A stretch of DNA of 64,000 nt. Source: Tridacna crocea. Taxonomy: Eukaryota; Mollusca; Bivalvia; Cardiida; Cardiidae. A program made the translations under genes and the position numbers. Positions within the stretch are counted from its first letter, which is position 1. Each line of letters starts with the position of its first letter. This document shows positions 37,127 through 48,141 of this stretch, piece by piece. Where the stretch lies: NCBI GenBank assembly GCA_943736015.1, contig OX031059.1, positions 43,969,159 through 44,033,158 on the forward strand, written 5' to 3'. The notes beneath the pieces were generated by a model, which searched no databases, was not told the origin of the DNA, and saw nothing but the letters and a program-made list of their open reading frames with translations.

Positions 37127-37422
37127 TATCACAGTTATTTGATCAAAGAAAAGAAGACGGAAACTCCCAAAATCTGTTGGACGCAATAAAACATAAAAAA
37201 TATACTATAAATGATACTACTGCCCCTATTATCATTTCAAGTTAGTAGTATTATGCAATTATCAGAAAAATCATCATAACGAAATATGTGGCCGCAACAA
37301 TTTCTGTTGTTAATGCTGTTATTTGATTATAATATTGAAAAACGGCACTTTCTCCTTAAAACTGTTCTAAAAAAATAAATCACTCTTTCTATAGAAACCG
37401 TAAACAAAATTTAATTCTATCA

Positions 37423-37993
37423 GTATTCAGGCATATTCGCGAGCCAAGGGTGACGATCCACTATGCTACTCTACCCGTGGCGGGTCGAGCTTGATTTCGA
37501 CAATCCCCTATACGCATTTTCATTGGTTGCAGCTAGCTCTAGCTGCAATCAATCCAATCGCTCGTAGCATTTCATCTTTAATAAAAATAGAACAAGGTTC
37601 TGACCTTTCGAATGAAACTAGAAGGTAAACATGGATACCCCCGTGGATGTGTGCAGGATCTGTAATGTATTTTTACCGAAAAAACATAGACGAACAATAT
37701 TTACAGAAAGTTTCAGTGTGACCGATTAATTTTCGGAGGTTTTAGGCTCTATTCCAGCACCTGACGATGAAATGTCGAAGTACGTTTGTAGTTATTGCTT
37801 CATGTTGAATTATTGCATTTGTAGGCGGTTTGTAAAACGATATTTCATTGGCCATTAGGAATGAGATGTAAAGGGGGATAATACACAACATCCGATAGGG
37901 GGCGTATAGCAGGAATCTCGAAATCAGGCTCGATCCGCCAAGGTAAGATCCACGTAGTGATCGTAACCTTGGCTTGCGAAGATGGGATTCATG
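37423..37993 (-). mobile_element. 553 bp MITE, inverted copy of the 24331 element
   Basis: Element 37432..37984 is the reverse complement of the first copy (CATATTCGCGAGCCAAGG start, GGCTTGCGAAGATG end). Flanking 9-mers GTATTCAGG and GGATTCATG agree at 7 of 9, consistent with an aged target duplication. Confidence 0.8.
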
Positions 37994-38095
37994 TAGATCT
38001 GCAGGTTTTACCCTGTATACTGTTTCTACTTATTCTTGTATAGAAGAGATTTAGTAAAGAAAATTGTTCTAGAGCTTCGCGTTTGATATTTGGCT

Positions 38096-38312
38096 TGTAA
38101 AACCCAAAACGGGGCACTCGGACCTCTGCGCAGGCTAATCCGAGAGAGCACTTTACGACTACATTTGATTTTGTTTTTCAGTGGACTTACGCCAAACAGA
38201 AAATTACATAAAATAAGGAGTGTTGTTTCGGATTAGTCTGTGCGGACTACTCCGGCTGATCCAAAACAGCAATTTACACTATATCCGAATGTCCGTTTTC
38301 GCGTGTTGCAGT
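38096..38312. repeat. Foldback element CGCGTGTTGCA family
   Basis: Decayed copy with TGCGCAGGCTAATCCGAGAG and GTTTTCGCGTGTTGCAGT. Confidence 0.65.
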
Positions 38313-38449
38313 TAATATAGGGTAAAGTAAGAGGTACCGATTTTACAGTCATCATGAATATTCTATAAGTATCATTATTACAAATCACACCAGCGGCCTC
38401 ATTAACTTTATAGTGCCATTATCGAGCCATTTGTAACTGTACATGTTTA

Positions 38450-38554
38450 CAGTTCTTTAGACTTGTCCAAACGGAAGATATTTGCAGATAACAAATCAAA
38501 TATGGCTTCTTTGTCAGGGTCGTCAAAAGTAGGGATTGTGTGATAATGAGTTAA
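38450..38554 (+). repeat. H1 copy lacking its hairpin
   Basis: The left arm runs directly into the right arm (AAATATG joined to GCTTCTTTGTCAGGG); the ~66 bp hairpin is cleanly absent. Ends at TTAA. Confidence 0.75.
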
Positions 38555-38571
38555 TGCATCTCCGTGAAGCA

Positions 38572-38809
38572 TTAGCCCTTTACCAGACGACAAAGTTTTA
38601 ACCCTGTCCAAATTGAAAGCATTTGCAGACGACAATTACAATGTGGCTCTAATGGTGCAAATGTTTACTGATAGGGTAGAAAACAGTGTGGAAAAAAGAG
38701 AAAATGCTGGTTACCAGCATTTTCTCCTTTTTCCACAATGTTTTCAAAAGGCCTCTTTCCAAGGAATTAGGATCGTCAAAAGTCGTCATTGTGTAGGAAA
38801 GGGTTTTAA
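38572..38809 (+). repeat. H1 hairpin MITE
   Basis: Full copy; left TTAA is TTAG, right TTAA at 38806-38809. Confidence 0.88.
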
Positions 38810-38839
38810 TACAAAAAAAAAAATCATCAAATAATTTTT

Positions 38840-39030
38840 CATCCATAAACTCAATTTTGTCTTACAACCAACTTAATCATAAGGTAGCATGGTCCTCGAG
38901 CATACAGAAAAATTTACCTTAAAGCAAACAGTTTCGACACTTGCCAGTCTGCGTTGACGGCTCAGCCTGACATCGATGGCTATACTTTTCGCAGACGCAC
39001 CAAAAGTCACTTTTAACAAAGTATGCATTG
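38840..39030 (+). repeat. Family G repeat
   Basis: CTTACAACCAACTTAATCATA, CATACAGAAAAATT and CTATACTTTTCGCAGACGCA blocks in the family order. Confidence 0.6.
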
Positions 39031-39288
39031 CTTAATTATTTTTGCACATTGCTACACTGTTTGTAACTTCGTTTTTTTTGTTTTTGGTGTTTTTTTTTTT
39101 TTATGCAGTCTGAAATGCCTCAACCACTCCAGTTCTGGAGAGTTATTTTCAAAATCTCAAATTTGTCTAAAAAAATCTTTGAAAATTTCGGTTTATGCTA
39201 ATAGATACGTCTAGCAAAGTTGTTTCTAAGAGATATCACTCTCAAGATTCCGAATTAATTTGATATATTGATCACAATCCGATACTTT

Positions 39289-39492
39289 TTAACTCTTTCC
39301 ATACCATTGAAAATACCAATAGCTTTTGTAGACAGTGTAGATCAAAGATCAGGCTGCACAGAACGTGCAGTCTGATCTTTGATCTACACTGTAAATTGCT
39401 TTATTACAGAAATGTTTTTTGATCTTGCAGCCAAGCTGTATTTGTTGCCTCTGAGAAGATGAACTTTATTTATTTAGTAACGAAAGAGTTAA
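39289..39492 (+). repeat. H3 hairpin MITE
   Basis: Centre at about 39333-39392: ACAGTGTAGATCAAAGATCA with its complement. The right TTAA (39489-39492) is shared with the next H1. Confidence 0.85.
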
Positions 39493-39704
39493 CCGTTTAC
39501 TAAACAATCCCTGAGACAAAACCTGTTTGAAAACATTGCGGGAGAAGGAGAAAATGCTGATAACCAGCATTTTCTCCCTTTTCCTTTTAATGTTTTCTAC
39601 TCTGCTGGAAACAAATGTCATTTTTCGAGTCACTTTTATTTTGTCGCCCGCAACTGCTTTCTATTTGGAACTGTCTCATTTTTTTTCGTTTGGCATAGAG
39701 TTAA
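39489..39704 (-). repeat. H1 hairpin MITE
   Basis: Reverse copy, TTAA both sides, abutting the H3 element. Confidence 0.85.
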
Positions 39705-40029
39705 GGAGAAACATTTGTCTAGGGCCTACTCTCTATTTAAGGTTCCTGGCAGAACACCTAGTAATACGCGATAAGTATTCTCCTCAACTCTCGTGAAACA
39801 CCCACACAGAATGACACCTAATGTGTCTCAAACAAGTTATGGATTTTTTTTGTCTCTAGCCTACCGCGCTATGATATTACCAGTATTTTTCCACAAACAG
39901 ATTTTTTTCTTCTCTTTGTTTTTGTTTGTAGGCCTGTTTTTGTTTGTTTGTTCCTATTTTTTGAAACCTATTTTTCACTACTCGACTACGTAAATAATTC
40001 TGTATTCCAATGACCTCATTAAGAAAACC

Positions 40030-40232
40030 TAAAAAAGAATCATAGAGGTAACCAGTAGTTTTTGTCTTTCCCATCAATGTTCTTAAACTCATTTCTAATT
40101 TTAATAGGGTAGAAAACGTCGTGGGAAAAGGAAAAAAAATGGTTACCAGCATTTTCTCCTTTTCCCACAATGTTTTCTATAGACTTCTTTCCCAGGGTCG
40201 ATAAAAGTGGGGATTGTGTAGTAAAGAGTTGA
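40030..40232 (+). repeat. H1 hairpin MITE, left arm decayed
   Basis: Intact right arm GTGTAGTAAAGAGTTGA; hairpin arm shortened to AAAAAAAATGGTTACCAGC. Confidence 0.75.
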
Positions 40233-40481
40233 TGCACCTCTTTGATGCATATTACCAAGCAGGTCATCAAATCATTGTGGATATAAAAAAAAACAACACT
40301 CATTCTGTCTAACAAGAGACTATATTTTGAGGTACACTGGTCCTTTGACATGCAGAAAACTTACAGATAACAACAGGTTTCTACGACGGTCAGCCTGCGC
40401 AGGCCGGCACGGGTTAATACTTTTTGAATATGCATTAAGTCCTTTTTTAACAGAGCATGGTTTATTTATAAATGACACGCC
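40233..40481 (+). repeat. Family G repeat
   Basis: TTCTGTCTAACAAGAGAC, GACATGCAGAAAACTTAC, GGTCAGCCTGCGCAGGCC and ATATGCATTAAGTCC in order; ends where the H2 element starts. Confidence 0.65.
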
Positions 40482-40941
40482 TTAAACCTTTATTCCATAG
40501 ATACTCATTTCTACGCATTACTTGTATGAGCCTTTGGAAAACATTGTGGTAAAAAGTTAAATTGCTCGTCATGAGCAATTTCACCTTTTGCCACAATGTT
40601 TTCTATGCTATCGAAAGGTGTCATATACACATAAAAAACGGCTTCATCCTTGATGTTATTTAGGGTCAATTAGAGATGCTATATATAGAAATGCCTTAAC
40701 CCTTTCGCAAACAATCCCTGGTTTTTACGGGTCAGGAATAGAAGCCTTTTGAAAACATTGTGGGAAAAGGAGAAAATGCTGGTAACCAGCATTTTCTCCT
40801 TTTCCCACAATGTTTTCTACCCAATCATATAGAAAAAATGTCTCTATAGCAACTGTTAATTTGTCATCTGCAAAATGCTTTCAATTTGGTCTGGTCCAAA
40901 ATTTGCTGTTTGGGAAAGGGATAATGGGGTAAAGGGTTGAG
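40482..40941 (+). repeat. H2 hairpin MITE interrupted by an H1 insertion
   Basis: H2 sequence runs to ATGCC near 40695 and resumes as ATAATGGGGTAAAGGGTTGA (about 40921-40940). The uninterrupted copy at 57382 reads ATGCCTTATGGGGTAAAGGG there. Confidence 0.85.
40696..40925 (-). repeat. H1 hairpin MITE nested in H2
   Basis: Complete reverse copy with a perfect hairpin, inserted into the TTAT of H2. Confidence 0.88.
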
Positions 40942-41091
40942 AGAATGGGAAATGTGCGAAAGATATAATCAGGGAGTATTCTACCTATTTTCCTAAATTT
41001 TGGAGAGCTTTCCACAACCATTTTTTTTTTTTGGGGGGGGGGGGGAGGTAAACCACGATGGTACTATTTTTTTTTTTTAGTTTAATTAGTC

Positions 41092-41302
41092 GAACCATAT
41101 ATATTTTATATATTTTACATCCATTGAGAAACAAGTTCTTGCAACTTATACGAATCTCTCAATTCTGCTTCCAGGGAACTTCACCAGTACTCGTGTCGAA
41201 TGTGTGGGCAGATGAAAAAAATTTAAGTTGACACCCGCTCCTGGGTATTGAACTCGAAACCTCATGGTTACGAGGCCTACGCTTTTCCCCACTACAAGGA
41301 AA
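41092..41302 (-). mobile_element. tRNA-derived SINE, diverged copy
   Basis: Aligns with the 61386..61592 copy through AGTTCTTGCAACTTATAC, GTGTCGAATGTGTGGG and TTGACACCCGCTCC; the tRNA-like head is decayed. Confidence 0.6.
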
Positions 41303-41665
41303 ACCACACTATCATTTTGTTTTTGACTCTGCAGGCTACTTTAGATTTGGCAAAAAAAAAAACAACATTGAAATGCGAATAATTTGATGATTAAAGAACT
41401 AGTCGTCGGTTTACCTCGGAAACCTCGTAACTACAGCTTTTTGAATCTATGCACCATACATGTTATATTCAGTGCATGTAGAACTAACAGAAATCTAAAA
41501 CATCAAACAAATTTACTGGAAAAATACTAAACGACCTTGAACTTAGTCTTCAAGAAAATCATCTTTTAACCAATGATTTCGACAAACATTTGTTGTCATC
41601 TTGTATAGCTACGTACTTGGCAATGATCGAATTATATAGATAGCGCGATAAAAAAAAAAAGACTT

Positions 41666-41870
41666 ACCGTTGTTTTGCCTCCAGTTGTTTATCCCCAATT
41701 GGAATATCGTTTATCAAAACAAAGGAAACATTTTATCAACGCAAAAAAAAACGATGGCGGAAAATCTCTCAGGTTAAAGTTGATTCCGCTTCAAAGAGAG
41801 ATTATTTTTACCGTTTTTGCTGTGAGTACTTTGTTATTGGAAAACCACAGAGCCAGAAGAAAGGATTGGA
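41666..41870 (-). other. Possible 5' untranslated exon with a strong donor
   Basis: The reverse complement reads AAAACAACG then GTAAGTC, a near-consensus donor at about 41665. The upstream 200 bases are relatively CpG-rich and free of known repeats. The only ATG before the donor opens a five-codon ORF, so the exon looks non-coding. It could belong to neurensin 20 kb downstream on the same strand or to an unseen gene (inference). Confidence 0.3.
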
Positions 41871-41887
41871 TCGATACAACATCCACT

Positions 41888-41899
41888 GCGCATGCCCAG
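41888..41899. promoter_or_regulatory. NRF1-like site upstream of the putative 5' exon
   Basis: TGCGCATGCCCA differs by one base from the palindromic NRF1 consensus (YGCGCAYGCGCR), which is common in housekeeping promoters. Its place just upstream of the exon ending at 41666 suggests a minus-strand promoter. Confidence 0.25.
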
Positions 41900-41929
41900 A
41901 TTCCATGTGGAACATTTCCGATTTAATCG

Positions 41930-42780
41930 GATTTTGATTTCGATCTGTTATGAGAAAACCGACCTTTAAGGCATTCAGCAATATCGAGACAGTATATCTA
42001 CTTGATTTTAGGAGATTGCTTCCCTTGAAGCAGCATAAAACCTCCTATCAAAGGTTCGGGGTCAATCTTTGAAACTACAAAGATCATGGTGTAAGAACTG
42101 GTTAAGGTGTATAGGAAGCCACTATTGAGGGTAATAAATAAGAGTTTTGAGAAAACGTTTCACAATCGATGTAAAACAAATATGAGCCATTTTCTGCCAA
42201 TAGGAGGTTAATGCATAGATTACAAAAAATTTTGACCATCCGATGTCCAGTCCACGGGGGCTGACATACATGTAGGTCGAAACTTTGTTTTTTGGAAATC
42301 ATCTGTGTGTCCAAGGACTATGCCTCCTTGTGATTATATAGATCTACATATAGGTTGTCATAGAGAATTTTAATGATCCTTGTGTGATGATTTGCTTGGT
42401 ATAATGTAATATGAAAATAGGCAAAGCCTAAACACGGGCGGAAAGGCTAAACAAAATTACCTTTTTAGATTCTATACTTTATCAGCAATTTTTAAAATTC
42501 AATTACTCTATCACAAAAATACATATGTTATAATGACTTGGAACTAGAATCTAGTAGATCTAACACTAAAAAAATGCTACAAATCATGATACTGCCAAAA
42601 AATGTCCATTTTGCAAACTGAAAACAACTTCCATTTTGCAAAATGAAATAAATTTGCATGGCATTTATATTTTCATTATTTAAAAAGAATTATTTTGTAT
42701 AGTTCAGTATGATATCTTATAGTACTTCAAACAGCTGCTGCTTTACAATTCATTTACTAATGAAAAAAAAAAAACCCAAC
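41930..42780. other. Intergenic DNA without assigned features
   Basis: AT-rich; no coding or hairpin structure could be supported. Confidence 0.5.
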
Positions 42781-42845
42781 TCCACACTAACCTTTTACAA
42801 AATAACTAAATGTTAGACTGGTCAAAACCGAAAGCATTAACAGCT

Positions 42846-43035
42846 AATCCTTTACCACTCTACAAAATTTCAAACTTGTCTGAATTGAAAGAATTTGCAG
42901 GTGACAGTTTCAGTTTGGCTCATAAAAAATATTTTTCTTTGATTGGGTACAAAACATTGTGGAAAACAGAGACAATACTGGTAACTAGCATTCTCTTTCA
43001 GGGACATTAAAAGTATCATAGTGTGGTAAAGGGAT
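42846..43035 (+). repeat. H1 copy with truncated hairpin
   Basis: Preceded by a further left-arm scrap at 42790-42845. The hairpin lacks most of its second arm. Confidence 0.65.
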
Positions 43036-43093
43036 ATTATGTGGCTCCATTAACTTGCAGTAGAAAAAATTGTTTGACAAGGAAAAGCACTGT

Positions 43094-43170
43094 TTAACCC
43101 TTTCCCAAACAACAAAATTTTGGACTAAACCAAATTGAGAAAGTCTGCAGATCAGAAATTAAATGCACCA
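43094..43170 (+). repeat. H1 left-arm fragment
   Basis: TTAACCCTTTCCCAAACAAC followed by about 55 bp of left arm only. Confidence 0.7.
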
Positions 43171-43760
43171 CACATGATTATTTTCTGTTTTTGATATATG
43201 AGTAGCTGTGATCATGTAAAACTGTATTTGGGTTATGACAAATCCTTTTGTTTTAGATCACATGATAGCAATATTGTAAATTTGTCTTTTTGACCATCCA
43301 TGTCTATGTGCCTTCTATTACTTTTGAACCAGGACATAATATTTTCAGATACCTTCAGGGTTGTGCCAACATGGGACTTTGAGTTAAACAGGCAAGGGCA
43401 AGGTTGAAAAAGTAATAGGACATGTTTAAGATTAAAACCTATTAGCCAACTTTCTTTTTCTTTCATAGATTGCATTTTTTGTTCTTAAACAATACATAGA
43501 ATTATGCAAACCAATTCGTTTCCAGTTATTACAGTTTAACTCATTACTGTACACACTGTACAGGTAAAATACAGAGCTTCCACTCACAATGGGCTATTAT
43601 GCCTCACTAACTAGATCTTTTAGCACAAGTGAGAAATAATCTGCAATGATTCTATTTGCATAAACATTGGAAAAGGAGCAGTTGCTTTTGACAATTACAT
43701 TACATGTACCTCCTTTTGCAGCATTTTTACAATATTCTGCGGTTGAAGTCTATTAACCCT

Positions 43761-43988
43761 TTAACCCATTACCAAACAATAATATTTTAGACTTGTCCAA
43801 ATCAAAAGCTTTTGCAGACAACAAAATAAAAGTGAATGAAAATTTGAAATTTGTTTTGGGAAGGGTAGAAAACATTGTGGGAAAAGGAGAAAATGCTGGT
43901 GACCAGCATTTTCTCCTTTTCCCACAATGTTTTCTAGAGGTTTCTTTCTCAGGGTTGTCAAAAGTAGGGATTGTGTGGTAAGGGGTTC
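43761..43988 (+). repeat. H1 hairpin MITE
   Basis: Full copy with a very good hairpin; right end GGGGTTCA. Confidence 0.9.
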
Positions 43989-44195
43989 AGCAAAATCCCA
44001 GACCCTAAGGAAGGTGGCTCTTGAAAACATTGTGTGAAAAGAACAAATTGCTGGTAATCAGCATTTTCTCCTTTTCTTACACTGTTCTCTGCCCTTCCCA
44101 AAACAAATTTCAGTTGTCGAGTTTAATTTATTTTGATGTTTTCAATTGGTTTCAGTTTGAACAAGACTATAATTTTCCATATGGTAAAGAGTTAA
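43986..44195 (-). repeat. H1 hairpin MITE
   Basis: Reverse copy directly after the previous one; ends GAGTTAA. The two lie tail to tail. Confidence 0.8.
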
Positions 44196-44796
44196 GCTAT
44201 AATTGTGTAAACAGTGATTTGCAACACAGCTAACAAAAGTATTTGTGAGAAAAGGGACTACAGTGTGTTCTTTTTAATGTATATTCAAGCAAATGCTCCT
44301 TTTATCATACAGTTTTGATTAGGGTTCTAAAAGAAGGTCCAATTCGACTAATGGTATAGTTAGTGGCTAATTAGTCTATAATCACTTTCACTTCACAAAC
44401 TCTCTGGTAGTTGACTGTTTCTTTATCTAGCCTCCAGAATGTTCAAACTTGTAATTTTATGCAAGCACCTGAAAGAAATAAAAATTTTGAAATATTAGAG
44501 AAGCAGCATGTAATTGTGTAAAGCTCATGGTTGTCTGTGAGCTTCTCCTTATGTTTACCTGCTTAAAGAAAAAAAAAACAATGTTTTTTCTGGTATAGCT
44601 ATATCTCATTACATATTTCACATAAGTGAGCAATATTCTACATATATTTTCAGAGATTAAGATTTCTGGACCTTTATTTTTCTTTTTACTTTGGTCAAAG
44701 AGAATTCCAGTTAAACTGGATTTTCTAAATAAAAATGTCTGAGGCACATTTTTTCAAGGCATAGTTTGTAATAAATGTATCGTTCGGGCAAAAGAA

Positions 44797-45017
44797 ACAC
44801 TATCCCAAGTGACAAGATTTGCACATATCCAAGTTGAAAGCATCTTTAGGTGACAAATTAAAAAATGATACCAATGAGCTAAAGTTCCTTAGTTTAAAAA
44901 GATGTTGTGGTAATGGAGAAATTAACAGTAATAAGCGATTCTCCTTTACCTACAATGTCTTCAAAGACTTTCTTCCCCAGTTTCAATAAAACCAGGGATT
45001 GTTTGATGAAGGATTAA
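44797..45017 (+). repeat. H1 hairpin MITE, diverged
   Basis: Weak hairpin (AACAGTAATAAGC tip) with the arms kept; ends at TTAA. Confidence 0.65.
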
Positions 45018-45530
45018 TGCTTCTCTCTGATCCTTTTTACAAAACAAGTCATATCATGATTATGGATCATCCTTAAAACCAATTCTGTCTAACAACTGAA
45101 TAAATCAGATTGCAGAATGATCCGTTGATATGCTGAAAATGGACTGATAGCAAAACGTTTCAACCCAGGTCAGCCTGCGAGGACTGCACAGACTGTGTAG
45201 GCTGACCTTGGTCGATACTTTTAGCAGATGCATTAACTCTTTATCACACAATATCGACTTTTAATGACCCCGAGAAAGAAAACCTTTGAAAACATTGTGG
45301 GAAAAGGAGAAAATGCTGGTAGCCAGGATTTCCTCCTTTCCCACAATGTTTTATACACTACCCAAATCAGTTTTCATTATTTGATTCACATTTATTTTGT
45401 TGTCTGCAAATGCTTTCAATTTGGACCAATACAAAATTTTGCAGTTTGGTAAAGGGTTAATCCCCTTTTTCTGACAGCATGGTTAAAATACCATGGTTAA
45501 GTATAAGAAATACATGTACTGCCAAAACCT
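45018..45530 (+). repeat. Family G repeat interrupted by an H1 insertion
   Basis: G sequence 45018-45236 ends AGCAGATGCATTAA and resumes after 45457 as TTAATCCCCTTTTTCTGACAGCATGG, matching the uninterrupted G order. Confidence 0.75.
45233..45460 (-). repeat. H1 hairpin MITE nested in family G
   Basis: TTAA both sides; one hairpin tip is AGCCAGGATTTCC. Confidence 0.88.
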
Positions 45531-46560
45531 AGCAGCTCAATGCATACTAGTATAAATTTAACTTTTCTACTGCAAGTTGGAATTACTTGTGAAATACTGA
45601 TCGTGCTAAACATATAAAATGGATATTCTACATTTCAGCTAAAGCTGCATATACTGTGATTTCAAAGCTGTTTTTCCATAATATTTAGCAAAGAAGCAAA
45701 CTGTGGATTCAAGATAAAACTGCTCATTTTGAACTTTCTGCATTAGCAATGCAATCTGAGTGTAGCCCTTCAAAGGTTGCATAAGGCGACAGTCATTTTT
45801 CAGTCGTGAAATCTGTCTACCTTCATGAGATAGAAAATAACGTCACTGTAACTATTTGAATGTGATCCCACATAATCCACATGTAAAACTGATCATGTGA
45901 CATCCCCAAACAGGCCTTTGCAAATCATTTCTATGGTAAATTCTTCACTATAATTTATGACAAAATTTGAGATTTGTCAAAATTGAATTAATTTGCTGAA
46001 AATGAATTTCTTTCTATCCTTTCAATGACAAGACCAATTGTTTGAGGCATATTTGTCACCTGCAAATGCTTTCAAGTTGAACCAATCTGATTCTAGAAAA
46101 GGAGTTTACATGCACTAATTTTTCAGCCATTTTAAATCCATTTCATATTTATTTTATACTTGTATTTTCATACTAAATATTGTCCCAAACTGTTTGAAGG
46201 CTGCACAGATTATGTCGGAGAGAAAATGCATTTTATTTTCTTGCGGTCATCAAAGAAACGACTGCTGTCATCTCTGGTTTTAAATCAAAGATAAATCCCT
46301 CATCCCTTACAAGTTACAACAATATATTGGTATTTTATCTGTTTACATGACTTACTTCTGAACCATTCTTACCTCTGTCAACTTTCAACAGCATTTTTGT
46401 CACTTTATGGAAATACAATTCTATAAATTCTGTCATATTTCTCTTTCATATGTGTTAGCTGTTACCATTATATGTCTGAAGTAATGTTGAAAATGGCATA
46501 AAACACTTTTAAAGAAATGTCATACTAGATCTCTATTATATGATGTTGAAAATGGCATAA
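45531..46560. other. Intergenic DNA with faint repeat traces
   Basis: A heavily decayed H1-like segment (TTTGTCACCTGCAAATGCTT near 46050) and a 27 bp direct duplication ATGTTGAAAATGGCATAAAACAC (about 46482 and 46542). No gene supported. Confidence 0.45.
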
Positions 46561-46567
46561 AACACTG

Positions 46568-46795
46568 TTAACTCTTTACCAAATGACAAAATTGTAGACA
46601 GCCAAAACTGAATGTATTTGCAGACAACAAAATAAATGTTGCTCAAAAATTGAAATTTGTTTTGGGAAGAGTACAAAATATTGTGAGAAAAGAAGAAAAT
46701 GCTGGTTACCAGCATTTTCTCCTTTGCCACGATGTTTTCAAAAGGCTTTTTTCCCGGGGATGTGAAAAGTAAGGATTTGTGTGGTAAAGAGTTAA
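46568..46795 (+). repeat. H1 hairpin MITE
   Basis: Complete, TTAA both ends. Confidence 0.9.
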
Positions 46796-47060
46796 AAAAA
46801 GTCATACCAGATCTGGATATATATTCAGTCATGAGATATTGAAGTTTGGGGTGGCTTTGAAAATCAAAAAATATGATTTTATCAACCTGGGCTAGTTATA
46901 AGATTATTTGGAGATCAACAAAATTCAAGACATGGCTTTTTTCCCCCTGCCTCTGCATCCTTATTGAAAACATTGTGACAAAGGAGAAAATAGTAGGCCT
47001 ATCTGTACTTGTCACAATGTTTTTATTTGTAGACATTCAGATTGGTGCAGATGTAAACTC

Positions 47061-47155
47061 TTAACCCCTTCCCCACACAATCCTGACTTTAAATATTCCT
47101 ATGAGAGAAGGCTTATGAAAACATTGTGGGTAAAGGAGAAAATACTGGTGACCTG
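47061..47155 (-). repeat. H1 fragment
   Basis: Outer arm and the first hairpin arm, broken at ATACTGGTGACC. A decayed hairpin relative precedes it at about 46950-47030. Confidence 0.65.
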
Positions 47156-47493
47156 TGCAGTGTTTCATGGCGCACGAAAATCAATTTCAATATCGTCATC
47201 AATTCTAGGCTTTCTTCAGTACCAGTACCTATGCAAACAGTGCAGTAACTGCAATAATCGTGTTACATTTTTTCTGCTTACAGAAATTACACAAGTCTAG
47301 CGTGTAGTTGCAACAACATAGGAAAATACATACCGTGTAAGAAAATGGTGGTCATTAGATAATTTGCGTAGAGTCGCTTCCCTTCTTTACATATTTATTT
47401 GCAAGTTTGCAGGCGCGTATGTTCATGAAAGTGATGATGGCAAAATAAACATTTAGAAAGTTAAAAGATAAAACACCGACATTCTTATCTTAC

Positions 47494-47685
47494 CTGGGTA
47501 AGGCCAAGGGCTACTGAAGTGCAATGCCGGTATGGAAAGCTCTGGGAAATCCCGTATCCATTGGTAAACACTCTCGTCACTCGGCCAATTCCGTAATATG
47601 AACCGGAATCTCTCGAACACGTATTCTGTACATTGACTTTACTCAAAACTTCATTAAATTCGGCAAAATAAATTTCTCTATCCAT
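47494..47685 (-). CDS. Possible first coding exon of an unidentified gene
   Basis: An ATG at 47685 opens exactly 64 codons (begins MDREIYFAEFNEVL, ends VALGLTQ) up to a good GTAAGA donor at 47493. Base composition is more balanced than the surrounding repeats, and CpGs rise from here to about 48030. The frame stays open upstream of the ATG to about 47967, so the start is not certain. I do not recognise the family and could not find a convincing next exon at lower coordinates. Confidence 0.35.
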
Positions 47686-47959
47686 TGTTAGTGACAAATG
47701 GCTGCTGTGACGCGAATTTACATTGATTTGGGGACAGATATTCGAATATGCAAGAGATCCCAGACACGTCCAATATGTGTAAACCAAATCGCCGATATTT
47801 CCCGAGTGATGTTTACGGTCCCCCCCCCACCTTTTCGAAAGAAATTTGCGCGTGACTCTACCATTGTAACCGCACCTAGAAAACCGAGATATTCCCTGTA
47901 CGTCATTGCAACTTCTCGGAATTTTTTTTTTCCCTAGCCTAGTGGGATTTTGTAGACTG

Positions 47960-48030
47960 GTGCACATACGTGTTACCTATAGACGGGCTCCAAGGCCGCT
48001 TCGCGGCCTTTCCGCCCGTATCAAAGACGC
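47960..48030. repeat. GC-rich palindrome
   Basis: GACGGGCTCC - AAGGCCGCTTCGCGGCCTT - TCCGCCCGT pairs around about 47996. Unusual GC-rich island; origin unknown. Confidence 0.55.
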
Positions 48031-48141
48031 AAGTGTAGTTGCACCCCATTTTACCAGCTCTAGCACCATTAAGAAACTAATGTCATCAATGAGAAACGTT
48101 AAGAATGTCAAACATCATTATCATAATGTGAGAATTAAGAC

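Noticed and set aside
47698..47937. 79-codon plus-strand frame beginning MAAVTRIYIDLG
   Set aside because: It overlaps the upstream extension of the minus-strand frame, includes a poly-C tract and has no donor; it is judged less likely than the minus-strand exon.
47686..47967. Upstream extension of the 47685 exon to a 160-codon frame
   Set aside because: Composition changes, a poly-G tract is crossed and no start context is better than the ATG at 47685.
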